A DNA stretch of 64,000 nt from Paratinospora sagittata (GCA_035771175.1 CM069610.1:27184501-27248500), one strand, 5' to 3'; counted from the first letter of the stretch, positions 22,371-33,838 are shown. Numbers and translations are program-made. Notes: generated by a model from the sequence alone, not told the origin.

Positions 22371-22489
22371 GGGGTGCAACACGAGGACTTCCCAGGAGGT
22401 CACCCATCCTAGTACTACTCTCGCCCAAGCACGCTTAACTGCGGAGTTCTGATGGGATCCGGCGCATTAGTGCTGGTATGATCGCACCC
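22371..22489 (-). rRNA. 5S rRNA: 5S rRNA gene, unit 52
   Basis: Only A27G. The T5 terminator is broken (CTTTGTC) while T4 is intact. 159-bp duplication upstream. Confidence 0.94.
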
Positions 22490-22608
22490 ATGAGATACGC
22501 GACGGAAAACGTATTTAAATGGTGAGATACAGGGAGCAGTTTGCGGGCAGTAGATCTCGTAAAGGCACCGAAAATGAAAAAAAAGTGCACCGAAAACGGA
22601 CATCGGTA

Positions 22609-22926
22609 GAAAAAGTTAGTGCCCGTAGAACCAATACGCAGTAGGTAGCGTTTTTCCTGTTTTTATTATATTTTCGCGGCGTTGGATAACGTAAAATAGC
22701 AACTGTCAAGAGCGAAAGAAAAAACCAGTCAGAGAGTCTAAAAGGGAGTTCCGACGGGAGGGAAAAAGAAAAAGTTAGTGCCCGTAGAACCAATACGCAG
22801 TAGGTAGCGTTTTTCCTGTTTTTATTATATTTTCGCGGCGTTGGATAACGTAAAATAGCAACTGTCAAGAGCGAAAGAAAAAATCAGTCAGAGAGTCTAA
22901 AAGGGAGTTCCGACGGGAGGGAAAAA
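22609..22926. repeat. 159-bp spacer duplication (units 52-53)
   Basis: Copies 22609-22767 and 22768-22926. The junction is the same as in the left-hand pair 16 kb away, and the neighbouring gene shares U96C and U62C, so all four probably descend from one event. Confidence 0.9.
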
Positions 22927-22959
22927 AAAAGGAAATAGAACGAAAGAAAAAGTAAAAGA

Positions 22960-23078
22960 GGGGTGCAACACGAGGACTTCCCGGGAGGTCACCCATCCTA
23001 GTACTACTCTCGCCCAGGCACGCTTAACTGCGGAGTTCTGATGGGATCCGGTGCATTAGTGCTGGTATGATCGCACCC
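22960..23078 (-). rRNA. 5S rRNA: 5S rRNA gene, unit 53
   Basis: U96C and U62C, same pair as units 16 and 21. Upstream GAACTCG and AAGTACACC mark it together with 58 and 67. Confidence 0.94.
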
Positions 23079-23389
23079 ATGAGATACGCGACGGAAAACG
23101 TATTTAAATGGTGAGATACAGGGAGCAGTTTGCGGGCAGTAGAACTCGTAAAGGCACCGAAAATGAAAAAAAAGTACACCGAAAACGGACATCGGTAGAA
23201 AAAGTTAGTGCCCGTAGAACCAATACGCAGTAGGTAGCGTTTTTCCTGTTTTTATTATATTTTCGCGGCGTTGGATAACGTAAAATAGCAACTGTTAAGA
23301 GCGAAAGAAAAAATCAGTCAGAGAGTCTAAAAGGGAGTTCCGACGGGAGGGAAAAAAAAAGGAAATAGAACGAAAGAAAAAGTAAAAGA

Positions 23390-23508
23390 GGGGTGCAACA
23401 CGAGGACTTCCCAGGAGGTCACCCATCCTAGTACTACTCTCGCCCAAGCACGCTTAACTGCGGAGTTCTGATGGGATCCGGTGCATTAGTGCTGGTATGA
23501 TCGCACCA
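23390..23508 (-). rRNA. 5S rRNA: 5S rRNA gene, unit 54
   Basis: Only G1U. Upstream GGGATACGCG and GTGACCGTAG. Confidence 0.94.
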
Positions 23509-23812
23509 ATGGGATACGCGACGGAAAACGTATTTAAATGGTGAGATACAGGGAGCAGTTTGCGGGCAGTAGATCTCGTAAAGGCACCGAAAATGAAAAA
23601 AAAGTGCACCGAAAACGGACATCGGTAGAAAAAGTTAGTGACCGTAGAACCAATACGCAGTAGGTAGCGTTTTTCCTGTTTTTATTATATTTTCGCGGCG
23701 TTGGATAACGTAAAATAGCAACTGTCAAGAGCGAAAGAAAAAATCAGTCAGAGAGTCTAAAAGGGAGTTCGAGGGAAAAAAAAGGAAATAGAACGAAAGA
23801 AAAAGTAAAAGA

Positions 23813-23931
23813 GGGGTGCAACACGAGGACTTCCCAGGAGGTCCCCCATCCTAGTACTACTCTCGCCCAAGCACGCTTGACTGCGGAGTTCTGATGGGAT
23901 CTAGTGCATTAGTGCTGGTATGATCGCACCC
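23813..23931 (-). rRNA. 5S rRNA: 5S rRNA gene, unit 55
   Basis: U88G, U53C, G30A and C29U. G30A breaks helix III and removes the gene BamHI site. Downstream spacer lacks 6 bp (GTTCGAGGG). Confidence 0.92.
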
Positions 23932-24242
23932 ATGAGATACGCGACGGAAAACGTATTTAAATGGTGAGATACAGGGAGCAGTTTGCGGGCAGTAGATCTC
24001 GTAAAGGCACCGAAAATGAAAAAAAAGTGCACCGAAAACGGACATCGATAGAAAAAGTTAGTGCCCGTAGAACCAATACGCAGTAGGTAGCGTTTTTCCT
24101 GTTTTTATTATATTTTCGCGGCGTTGGATAACGTAAAATAGCAACTGTCAAGAGCGAAAGAAAAAATCAGTCAGAGAGTCTAAAAGGGAGTTCCGACGGG
24201 AGGGAAAAAAAAAGGAAATAGAACGAAAGAAAAAGTAAAAGA

Positions 24243-24361
24243 GGGGTGCAACATGAGGACTTCACAGGAGGTCGCCCATCCTAGTACTACTCTCGCCCAA
24301 GCACGCTTAACTGCGCAGTTCTGATGGGATCCGGTGCATTAGTGCTGGTATTATCGCAACC
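24243..24361 (-). rRNA. 5S rRNA: 5S rRNA gene, unit 56
   Basis: G108A, G98U, U88C, C46G, C10A, G3U: duplicate of unit 51. Confidence 0.88.
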
Positions 24362-24672
24362 ATGAGATACGCGACGGAAAACGTATTTAAATGGTGAGAT
24401 ACAGGGAGCAGTTTGCGGGCAGTAGATCTCGTAAAGGCACCGAAAATGAAAAAAAAGTGCACCGAAAACGGACATCGGTAGAAAAAGTTAGTGCCCGTAG
24501 AACCAATACGCAGTAGGTAGCGTTTTTCCTGTTTTTATTATATTTTCGCGGCGTTGGATAACGTAAAATAGCAACTGTTAAGAGCGAAAGAAAAAATCAG
24601 TCAGAGAGTCTAAAAGGGAGTTCCGACGGGAGGGAAAAAAAAAGGAAATAGAACGAAAGACAAAGTAAAAGA

Positions 24673-24791
24673 GGGGTGCAACACGAGGACTTCCCAGGAG
24701 GTCACCCATCCTAGTACTACTCTCGCCTAAGCACGCTTAACTGCGGAGTTCTGATGGGATCCGGCGCATTAGTGCTGGTATGATCGCACCC
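24673..24791 (-). rRNA. 5S rRNA: 5S rRNA gene, unit 57
   Basis: G64A (C15-G64 lost) and A27G; T5 broken as in unit 52. 159-bp duplication upstream. Confidence 0.93.
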
Positions 24792-24910
24792 ATGAGATAC
24801 GCGACGGAAAACGTATTTAAATGGTGAGATACAGGGAGCAGTTTGCGGGCAGTAGATCTCGTAAAGGCACCGAAAATGAAAAAAAAGTGCACCGAAAACG
24901 GACATCGGTA

Positions 24911-25228
24911 GAAAAAGTTAGTGCCCGTAGAACCAATACGCAGTAGGTAGCGTTTTTCCTGTTTTTATTATATTTTCGCGGCGTTGGATAACGTAAAATA
25001 GCAACTGTCAAGAGCGAAAGAAAAAACCAGTCAGAGAGTCTAAAAGGGAGTTCCGACGGGAGGGAAAAAGAAAAAGTTAGTGCCCGTAGAACCAATACGC
25101 AGTAGGTAGCGTTTTTCCTGTTTTTATTATATTTTCGCGGCGTTGGATAACGTAAAATAGCAACTGTCAAGAGCGAAAGAAAAAATCAGTCAGAGAGTCT
25201 AAAAGGGAGTTCCGACGGGAGGGAAAAA
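24911..25228. repeat. 159-bp spacer duplication (units 57-58)
   Basis: Copies 24911-25069 and 25070-25228, 2302 bp from the preceding example, carried by the duplication of units 51-55. Copy 1 has AAAACCAGTCAG like its partner at 22,72x. Confidence 0.9.
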
Positions 25229-25261
25229 AAAAGGAAATAGAACGAAAGAAAAAGTAAAAGA

Positions 25262-25380
25262 GGGGTGCAACACGAGGACTTCCCAGGAGGTCACCCATCC
25301 TAGTACTACTCTCGCCCAGGCACGCTTAACTGCGGAGTTCTGATGGGATCCGGTGCATTAGTGCTGGTATGATCGCACCC
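25262..25380 (-). rRNA. 5S rRNA: 5S rRNA gene, unit 58
   Basis: Only U62C; lacks the U96C of its twin unit 53. Confidence 0.95.
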
Positions 25381-25691
25381 ATGAGATACGCGACGGAAAA
25401 CGTATTTAAATGGTGAGATACAGGGAGCAGTTTGCGGGCAGTAGAACTCGTAAAGGCACCGAAAATGAAAAAAAAGTACACCGAAAACGGACATCGGTAG
25501 AAAAAGTTAGTGCCCGTAAAACCAATACGCAGTAGGTAGCGTTTTTCCTGTTTTTATTATATTTTCGCGGCGTTGGATAACGTAAAATAGCAACTGTTAA
25601 GAGCGAAAGAAAAAATCAGTCAGAGAGTCTAAAAGGGAGTTCCGACGGGAGGGAAAAAAAAAGGAAATAGAACGAAAGAAAAAGTAAAAGA

Positions 25692-25810
25692 GGGGTGGAA
25701 CACGTGGACTTCCCAGGAGGTCACCCATCCTAGTACTACTCTCGCCCAAGCACGCTTAACTGCGGAGTTCTGATGGGATCCGGTGCATTAGTGCTGGTAT
25801 GATCGCACCA
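25692..25810 (-). rRNA. 5S rRNA: 5S rRNA gene, unit 59
   Basis: G113C, U106A and G1U. G113C breaks C6-G113 and U106A breaks A69-U106. Twin of unit 54. Confidence 0.91.
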
Positions 25811-26115
25811 ATGGGATACGCGACGGAAAACGTATTTAAATGGTGAGATACAGGGAGCAGTTTGCGGGCAGTAGATCTCGTAAAGGCACCGAAAATGAAA
25901 AAAAAGTGCACCGAAAACGGACATCGGTAGAAAAAGTTAGTGACCGTAGAACCAATACGCAGTAGGTAGCGTTTTTCCTGTTTTTATTATATTTTCGCGG
26001 CGTTGGATAACGTAAAATAGCAACTGTCAAGAGCGAAAGAAAAAATCAGTCAGAGAGTCTAAAAGGGAGTTCGAGGGAAAAAAAAAGGAAATAGAACGAA
26101 AGAAAAAGTAAAAGA

Positions 26116-26234
26116 GGGGTGCAACACGAGGACTTCCCAGGAGGTCCCCCATCCTAGTACTACTCTCGCCCAAGCACGCTTGACTGCGGAGTTCTGATGG
26201 GATCTAGTGCATTAGTGCTGGTATGATCGCACCC
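26116..26234 (-). rRNA. 5S rRNA: 5S rRNA gene, unit 60
   Basis: U88G, U53C, G30A, C29U: duplicate of unit 55, with the same 6-bp spacer deletion downstream. Confidence 0.92.
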
Positions 26235-26539
26235 ATGAGATACGCGACGGAAAACGTATTTAAATGGTGAGATACAGGGAGCAGTTTGCGGGCAGTAGAT
26301 CTCGTAAAGGCACCGAAAATGAAAAAAAAGTGCACCGAAAACGGACATCGGTAGAAAAAGTTAGTGCCCGTAGAACCAATACGCAGTAGGTAGCGTTTTT
26401 CCTGTTTTTATTATATTTTCGCGGCGTTGGATAACGTAAAATAGCAACTGTCAAGAGCGAAAGAAAAAATCAGTCAGAGAGTCTAAAAGGGAGTTCGAGG
26501 GAAAAAAAAATGAAATAGAACGAAAGAAAAAGTAAAAGA

Positions 26540-26658
26540 GGAGTGCAACACGAGAACTTCCCAGGAGGTCACCCATCCTAGTACTACTCTCGCCCAAGCA
26601 CGCTTAACTGCGGAGTTCTGATGGGATCCGGTGCATTAGTGCTGGTATGATCGCACCC
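26540..26658 (-). rRNA. 5S rRNA: 5S rRNA gene, unit 61
   Basis: C117U and C104U. The 6-bp spacer deletion lies downstream. Confidence 0.94.
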
Positions 26659-26969
26659 ATGAGATACGCGACGGAAAACGTATTTAAATGGTGAGATACA
26701 GGGAGCAGTTTGCGGGCAGTAGATCTCGTAAAGGCACCGAAAATGAAAAAAAAGTGCACCGAAAACGGACATCGGTAGAAAAAGTTAGTGCCCGTAGAAC
26801 CAATACGCAGTAGGTAGCGTTTTTCCTGTTTTTATTATATTTTCGCGGCGTTGGATAACGTAAAATAGCAACTGTCAAGAGCGAAAGAAAAAATCAGTCA
26901 GAGAGTCTAAAAGGGAGTTCCGACGGGAGGGAAAAAAAAAGGAAATAGAACGAAAGAAAAAGTAAAAGA

Positions 26970-27087
26970 GGGGTGCAACACGAGGACTTCCAAGAGGTCA
27001 CCCATCCTAGTACTACTCTCGCCCAGGCACGCTTAACTGCGAAGTTCTGATGGGATCCGGTGCATTAGTGCTGGTATGATCGCACCC
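26970..27087 (-). rRNA. 5S rRNA: 5S rRNA gene, unit 62 (1-nt deletion)
   Basis: 118 nt, same box C deletion, U62C and C46U as unit 47. Confidence 0.87.
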
Positions 27088-27398
27088 ATGAGATTCGCGA
27101 CGGAAAACGTATTTAAATGGTGAGATACAGGGAGCAGTTTGCGGGCAGTAGATCTCGTAAAGGCACCGAAAATGAAAAAAAAGTGCACCGAAAACGGACA
27201 TCGGTAGAAAAAGTTAGTGCCCGTAGAACCAATACGCAGTAGGTAGCGTTTTTCCTGTTTTTATTATATTTTTGCGGCGTTGGATAACGTAAAATAGCAA
27301 CTGTCAAGAGCGAAAGAAAAAATCAGTCAGAGAGTCTAAAAGGGAGTTCCGACGGGAGGGAAAAAAAAAGGAAATAGAACGAAAGAAAAAGTAAAAGA

Positions 27399-27517
27399 GG
27401 GGTGCAACACGAGGACTTCCCATGAGGTCACCCATCCTATTACTACTCTCGCCCAGGCACCCTTAACTGCGTAGTTCTGATGGGATCCGGTGCATTAGTG
27501 CTGGTATGATCGCACCC
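27399..27517 (-). rRNA. 5S rRNA: 5S rRNA gene, unit 63
   Basis: C95A, C78A, U62C, C57G, C46A, with upstream AAGGGCACC: copy of unit 48. Confidence 0.9.
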
Positions 27518-27828
27518 ATGAGATACGCGACGAAAAACGTATTTAAATGGTGAGATACAGGGAGCAGTTTGCGGGCAGTAGATCTCGTAAAGGCACCGAA
27601 AATGAAAAAAAAGGGCACCGAAAACGGACATCGGTAGAAAAAGTTAGTGCCCGTAGAACCAATACGCAGTAGGTAGCGTTTTTCCTGTTTTTATTATATT
27701 TTCGCGGCGTTGGATAACGTAAAATAGCAACTGTCAAGAGCGAAAGAAAAAATCAGTCAGAGAGTCTAAAAGGGAGTTCCGACGGGAGGGAAAAAAAAAG
27801 GAAATAGAACGAAAGAAAAAGTAAAAGA

Positions 27829-27947
27829 GGGGTGCAACACGAGGACTTCCCAGGAGGTCACCCATCCTAGTACTACTCTCGCCCAAGCGCGCTTAACTGC
27901 GGAGTTCTGATGGGATCCGGTGCATTAGTGCTGGTATGATCGCACCC
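27829..27947 (-). rRNA. 5S rRNA: 5S rRNA gene, unit 64
   Basis: Only U59C; counterpart of units 49 and 73. Confidence 0.95.
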
Positions 27948-28258
27948 ATGAGATACGCGACGGAAAACGTATTTAAATGGTGAGATACAGGGAGCAGTTT
28001 GCGGGCAGTAGATCTCGTAAAGGCACCGAAAATGAAAAAAAAGTGCACCGAAAACGGACATCGGTAGAAAAAGTTAGTGCCCGTAGAACCAATACGCAGT
28101 AGGTAGCGTTTTTCCTATTTTTATTATATTTTCGCGGCGTTGGATAACGTAAAATAGCAACTGTCAAGAGCGAAAGAAAAAATCAGTCAGAGAGTCTAAA
28201 AGGGAGTTCCGACGGGAGGGAAAAAAAAAGGAAATAGAACGAAAGAAAAAGTAACAGA

Positions 28259-28377
28259 GGGGTGCAACGCGAGGACTTCCCAGGAGGTCACCCATCCTAG
28301 AACTACTCTCGCCCAAGCACGCTTAACTGCGGAGTTCTGATGGGATCCGGTGCATTAGTGCTGGTATGATCGCACCC
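28259..28377 (-). rRNA. 5S rRNA: 5S rRNA gene, unit 65
   Basis: U109C, A77U and broken T4; counterpart of 50 and 74. Confidence 0.93.
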
Positions 28378-28688
28378 ATGAGATACGCGACGGAAAACGT
28401 ATTTAAATGGTGAGATACAGGGAGCAGTTTGCGGGCAGTAGATCTCGTAAAGGCACCGAAAATGAAAAAAAAGTGCACCGAAAACGGACATCGGTAGAAA
28501 AAGTTAGTGCCCGTAGAACCAATACGCAGTAGGTAGCGTTTTTCCTGTTTTTATTATATTTTCGCGGCGTTGGATAACGTAAAATAGCAACTGTCAAGAG
28601 CGAAAGAAAAAATCAGTCAGAGAGTCTAAAAGGGAGTTCCGACGGGAGGGAAAAAAAAAGGAAATAGAACGAAAGAAAAAGTAAAAGA

Positions 28689-28807
28689 GGGGTGCAACAC
28701 GAGGACTTCCCAGGAGGTCGCCCATCCTAGTACTACTCTCGCCCAAGCACGCTTAACTGCGCAGTTCTGATGGGATCCGGTGCATTAGTGCTGGTATTAT
28801 CGCAACC
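28689..28807 (-). rRNA. 5S rRNA: 5S rRNA gene, unit 66
   Basis: U88C, C46G, C10A, G3U. Like 51/56 but without G108A and G98U, so those two probably arose later. Confidence 0.9.
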
Positions 28808-29118
28808 ATGAGATACGCGACGGAAAACGTATTTAAATGGTGAGATACAGGGAGCAGTTTGCGGGCAGTAGATCTCGTAAAGGCACCGAAAATGAAAAAA
28901 AAGTGCACCGAAAACGGACATCGGTAGAAAAAGTTAGTGCCCGTAGAACCAATACGCAGTAGGTAGCGTTTTTCCTGTTTTTATTATATTTTCGCGGCGT
29001 TGGATAACGTAAAATAGCAACTGTCAAGAGCGAAAGAAAAAATCAGTCAGAGAGTCTAAAAGGGAGTTCCGACGGGAGGGAAAAAAAAAGGAAATAGAAC
29101 GAAAGAAAAAGTAAAAGA

Positions 29119-29237
29119 GGGGTGCAACACGAGGACTTCCCGGGAGGTCACCCATCCTAGTACTACTCTCGCCCAGGCACGCTTAACTGCGGAGTTCTGA
29201 TGGGTTCCGGTGCATTAGTGCTGGTATGATCGCACCC
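29119..29237 (-). rRNA. 5S rRNA: 5S rRNA gene, unit 67
   Basis: U96C, U62C and U33A. Has the GAACTCG and AAGTACACC marks of 53/58 but a normal spacer downstream, so the 159-bp duplication and a unit-57 counterpart are missing here. Confidence 0.93.
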
Positions 29238-29548
29238 ATGAGATACGCGACGGAAAACGTATTTAAATGGTGAGATACAGGGAGCAGTTTGCGGGCAGTA
29301 GAACTCGTAAAGGCACCAAAAATGAAAAAAAAGTACACCGAAAACGGACATCGGTAGAAAAAGTTAGTGCCCGTAGAACCAATACGCAGTAGGTAGCGTT
29401 TTTCCTGTTTTTATTATATTTTCGCGGCGTTGGATAACGTAAAATAGCAACTGTTAAGAGCGAAAGAAAAAATCAGTCAGAGAGTCTAAAAGGGAGTTCC
29501 GACGGGAGGGAAAAAAAAAGGAAATAGAACGAAAGAAAAAGTAAAAGA

Positions 29549-29667
29549 GGGGTGCAACACGTGGACTTCCCAGGAGGTCACCCATCCTAGTACTACTCTC
29601 GCCAAAGCACGCTTAACTGCGGAGTTCTGATGGGATCCGGTGCATTAGTGCTGGTATGATCGCACCA
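29549..29667 (-). rRNA. 5S rRNA: 5S rRNA gene, unit 68
   Basis: U106A, G64U and G1U. Twin of unit 59 without G113C. Confidence 0.91.
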
Positions 29668-29972
29668 ATGGGATACGCGACGGAAAACGTATTTAAATGG
29701 TGAGATACAGGGAGCAGTTTGCGGGCAGTAGATCTCGTAAAGGCACCGAAAATGAAAAAAAAGTGCACCGAAAACGGACATCGGTAGAAAAAGTTAGTGA
29801 CCGTAGAACCAATACGCAGTAGGTAGCGTTTTTCCTGTTTTTATTATATTTTCGCGGCGTTGGATAACGTAAAATAGCAACTGTCAAGAGCGAAAGAAAA
29901 AATCAGTCAGAGAGTCTAAAAGGGAGTTCGAGGGAAAAAAAAAGGAAATAGAACGAAAGAAAAAGTAAAAGA

Positions 29973-30091
29973 GGGGTGCAACACGAGGACTTCCCAGGAG
30001 GTCCCCCATCCTAGTACTACTCTCGCCCAAGCACGCTTGACTGCGGAGTTCTGATGGGATCTAGTGCATTAGTGCTGGTATGATCGCACCC
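29973..30091 (-). rRNA. 5S rRNA: 5S rRNA gene, unit 69
   Basis: U88G, U53C, G30A, C29U: third copy of the 55/60 type. Confidence 0.92.
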
Positions 30092-30396
30092 ATGAGATAC
30101 GCGACGGAAAACGTATTTAAATGGTGAGATACAGGGAGCAGTTTGCGGGCAGTAGATCTCGTAAAGGCACCGAAAATGAAAAAAAAGTGCACCGAAAACG
30201 GACATCGGTAGAAAAAGTTAGTGCCCGTAGAACCAATACGCAGTAGGTAGCGTTTTTCCTGTTTTTATTATATTTTCGCGGCGTTGGATAACGTAAAATA
30301 GCAACTGTCAAGAGCGAAAGAAAAAATCAGTCAGAGAGTCTAAAAGGGAGTTCGAGGGAAAAAAAAATGAAATAGAACGAAAGAAAAAGTAAAAGA

Positions 30397-30515
30397 GGAG
30401 TGCAACACGAGAACTTCCCAGGAGGTCACCCATCCTAGTACTACTCTCGCCCAAGCACGCTTAACTGCGGAGTTCTGATGGGATCCGGTGCATTAGTGCT
30501 AGTATGATCGCACCC
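30397..30515 (-). rRNA. 5S rRNA: 5S rRNA gene, unit 70
   Basis: C117U, C104U and C15U (U15·G64 wobble). Twin of unit 61. Confidence 0.93.
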
Positions 30516-30826
30516 ATGAGATACGCGACGGAAAACGTATTTAAATGGTGAGATACAGGGAGCAGTTTGCGGGCAGTAGATCTCGTAAAGGCACCGAAAA
30601 TGAAAAAAAAGTGCACCGAAAACGGACATCGGTAGAAAAAGTTAGTGCCCGTAGAACCAATACGCAGTAGGTAGCGTTTTTCCTGTTTTTATTATATTTT
30701 CGCGGCGTTGGATAACGTAAAATAGCAACTGTCAAGAGCGAAAGAAAAAATCAGTCAGAGAGTCTAAAAGGGAGTTCCGACGGGAGGGAAAAAAAAAGGA
30801 AATAGAACGAAAGAAAAAGTAAAAGA

Positions 30827-30944
30827 GGGGTGCAACACGAGGACTTCCAAGAGGTCACCCATCCTAGTACTACTCTCGCCCAGGCACGCTTAACTGCGAA
30901 GTTCTGATGGGATCCGGTGCATTAGTGCTGGTATGATCGCACCC
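30827..30944 (-). rRNA. 5S rRNA: 5S rRNA gene, unit 71 (1-nt deletion)
   Basis: 118 nt, third copy of the 47/62 type with the box C deletion. Confidence 0.87.
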
Positions 30945-31255
30945 ATGAGATTCGCGACGGAAAACGTATTTAAATGGTGAGATACAGGGAGCAGTTTGCG
31001 GGCAGTAGATCTCGTAAAGGCACCGAAAATGAAAAAAAAGTGCACCGAAAACGGACATCGGTAGAAAAAGTTAGTGCCCGTAGAACCAATACGCAGTAGG
31101 TAGCGTTTTTCCTGTTTTTATTATATTTTTGCGGCGTTGGATAACGTAAAATAGCAACTGTCAAGAGCGAAAGAAAAAATCAGTCAGAGAGTCTAAAAGG
31201 GAGTTCCGACGGGAGGGAAAAAAAAAGGAAATAGAACGAAAGAAAAAGTAAAAGA

Positions 31256-31374
31256 GGGGTGCAACACGAGGACTTCCCATGAGGTCACCCATCCTATTAC
31301 TACTCTCGCCCAGGCACCCTTAACTGCGTAGTTCTGATGGGATCCGGTGCATTAGTGCTGGTATGATCGCACCC
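31256..31374 (-). rRNA. 5S rRNA: 5S rRNA gene, unit 72
   Basis: C95A, C78A, U62C, C57G, C46A. Unlike 48 and 63 the upstream spacer reads AAGTGCACC. Confidence 0.9.
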
Positions 31375-31686
31375 ATGAGATACGCGACGAAAAACGTATT
31401 TAAATGGTGAGATACAGGGAGCAGTTTGCGGGCAGTAGATCTCGTAAAGGCACCGAAAATGAAAAAAAAGTGCACCGAAAACGGACATCGGTAGAAAAAG
31501 TTAGTGCCCGTAGAACCAATACGCAGTAGGTAGCGTTTTTCCTGTTTTTATTATATTTTCGCGGCGTTGGATAACGTAAAATAGCAACTGTCAAGAGCGA
31601 AAGAAAAAATCAGTCAGAGAGTCTAAAAGGGAGTTCCGACGGGAGGGAAAAAAAAAAGGAAATAGAACGAAAGAAAAAGTAAAAGA

Positions 31687-31805
31687 GGGGTGCAACACGA
31701 GGACTTCCCAGGAGGTCACCCATCCTAGTACTACTCTCGCCCAAGCGCGCTTAACTGCGGAGTTCTGATGGGATCCGGTGCATTAGTGCTGGTATGATCG
31801 CACCC
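31687..31805 (-). rRNA. 5S rRNA: 5S rRNA gene, unit 73
   Basis: Only U59C; upstream CCTATTTTT. Confidence 0.95.
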
Positions 31806-32116
31806 ATGAGATACGCGACGGAAAACGTATTTAAATGGTGAGATACAGGGAGCAGTTTGCGGGCAGTAGATCTCGTAAAGGCACCGAAAATGAAAAAAAA
31901 GTGCACCGAAAACGGACATCGGTAGAAAAAGTTAGTGCCCGTAGAACCAATACGCAGTAGGTAGCGTTTTTCCTATTTTTATTATATTTTCGCGGCGTTG
32001 GATAACGTAAAATAGCAACTGTCAAGAGCGAAAGAAAAAATCAGTCAGAGAGTCTAAAAGGGAGTTCCGACGGGAGGGAAAAAAAAAGGAAATAGAACGA
32101 AAGAAAAAGTAACAGA

Positions 32117-32235
32117 GGGGTGCAACGCGAGGACTTCCCAGGAGGTCACCCATCCTAGAACTACTCTCGCCCAAGCACGCTTAACTGCGGAGTTCTGATG
32201 GGATCCGGTGCATTAGTGCTGGTATGATCGCACCC
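32117..32235 (-). rRNA. 5S rRNA: 5S rRNA gene, unit 74
   Basis: U109C, A77U and broken T4 terminator. Confidence 0.93.
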
Positions 32236-32546
32236 ATGAGATACGCGACGGAAAACGTATTTAAATGGTGAGATACAGGGAGCAGTTTGCGGGCAGTAGA
32301 TCTCGTAAAGGCACCGAAAATGAAAAAAAAGTGCACCGAAAACGGACATCGGTAGAAAAAGTTAGTGCCCGTAGAACCAATACGCAGTAGGTAGCGTTTT
32401 TCCTGTTTTTATTATATTTTCGCGGCGTTGGATAACGTAAAATAGCAACTGTCAAGAGCGAAAGAAAAAATCAGTCAGAGAGTCTAAAAGGGAGTTCCGA
32501 CGGGAGGGAAAAAAAAAGGAAATAGAACGAAAGAAAAAGTAAAAGA

Positions 32547-32665
32547 GGGGTGCAACACGAGGACTTCCCAGGAGGTCGCCCATCCTAGTACTACTCTCGC
32601 CCAAGCACGCTTAACTGCGCAGTTCTGATGGGATCCGGTGCATTAGTGCTGGTATTATCGCAACC
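32547..32665 (-). rRNA. 5S rRNA: 5S rRNA gene, unit 75
   Basis: U88C, C46G, C10A, G3U: twin of unit 66. Confidence 0.9.
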
Positions 32666-32977
32666 ATGAGATACGCGACGGAAAACGTATTTAAATGGTG
32701 AGATACAGGGAGCAGTTTGCGGGCAGTAGATCTCGTAAAGGCACCGAAAATGAAAAAAAAGTGCACCGAAAACGGACATCGGTAGAAAAAGTTAGTGCCC
32801 GTAGAACCAATACGCAGTAGGTAGCGTTTTTCCTGTTTTTATTATATTTTCGCGGCGTTGGATAACGTAAAATAGCAACTGTCAAGAGCGAAAGAAAAAA
32901 TCAGTCAGAGAGTCTAAAAGGGAGTTCCGACGGGAGGGAAAAAAAAAAGGAAATAGAACGAAAGACAAAGTAAAAGA

Positions 32978-33096
32978 GGGGTGCAACACGAGGACTTCCC
33001 AGGAGGTCACCCATCCTAATACTACTCTCGCCCAAGCACGCTTAACTGCGGAGTTCTGATGGGATCCGGCGCATTAGTGCTGGTATGATCGCACCC
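32978..33096 (-). rRNA. 5S rRNA: 5S rRNA gene, unit 76
   Basis: C78U and A27G. T5 broken (GACAAAG on plus). Upstream spacer has AAAGTTACCG for AAAGGCACCG. Confidence 0.93.
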
Positions 33097-33408
33097 ATGA
33101 GATACGCGACGGAAAACGTATTTAAATGGTGAGATACAGGGAGCAGTTTGCGGGCAGTAGATCTCGTAAAGTTACCGAAAATGAAAAAAAAGTGCACCGA
33201 AAACGGACATCGGTAGAAAAAGTTAGTGCCCGTAGAACCAATACGCAGTAGGTAGCGTTTTTCCTGTTTTTATTATATTTTCGCGGCGTTGGATAACGTA
33301 AAATAGCAACTGTCAAGAGCGAAAGAAAAAATCAGTCAGAGAGTCTAAAAGGGAGTTCCGACGGGAGGGAAAAAAAAAAGGAAATAGAATGAAAGAAAAA
33401 GTAAAAGA

Positions 33409-33527
33409 GGGGTGCAACACGAGGACTTCCCATGAGGTCACCCATCCTAGTACTACTCTCGCCCAAGCACGCTTAACTGCGTAGTTCTGATGGGATCCGG
33501 TGCATTAGTGCTGGTATGATCGCACCC
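33409..33527 (-). rRNA. 5S rRNA: 5S rRNA gene, unit 77
   Basis: C95A and C46A. Promoter -9 is A. Downstream GAATGAAAG. Confidence 0.93.
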
Positions 33528-33838
33528 ATGAGATATGCGACGGAAAACGTATTTAAATGGTGAGATACAGGGAGCAGTTTGCGGGCAGTAGATCTCGTAA
33601 AGGCACCGAAAATGAAAAAAAAGTGCACCGAAAACGGACATCGGTAGAAAAAGTTAGTGCCCGTAGAACCAATACGCAGTAGGTAGCGTTTTTCCTGTTT
33701 TTATTATATTTTCGCGACGTTGGATAACGTAAAATAGCAACTGTCAAGAGCGAAAGAAAAAATCAGTCAGAGAGTCTAAAAGGGAGTTCCGACGGGAGGG
33801 AAAAAAAAAGGAAATAGAACGAAAGAAAAAGTAAAAGA

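Larger units (their letters stand above)
21940..26539 (-). repeat. 5-unit block duplication, units 51-55 and 56-60
   Basis: Offset 2302-2303 bp. Shared marks: G108A, G98U, C46G, C10A, G3U in 51/56; A27G and GACAAAG in 52/57; the 159-bp spacer duplication; G1U in 54/59; G30A, C29U and the 6-bp spacer deletion (GTTCGAGGG) in 55/60. Confidence 0.85.
25262..32977 (-). repeat. 9-unit block duplication, units 58-66 and 67-75
   Basis: Offset 3857-3858 bp across nine units. Every gene pair shares its marks, for example the 1-nt deletion in 62/71, C57G in 63/72 and A77U in 65/74. Units 62-66 also resemble 47-51, so this stretch has been copied at least twice. Confidence 0.85.
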
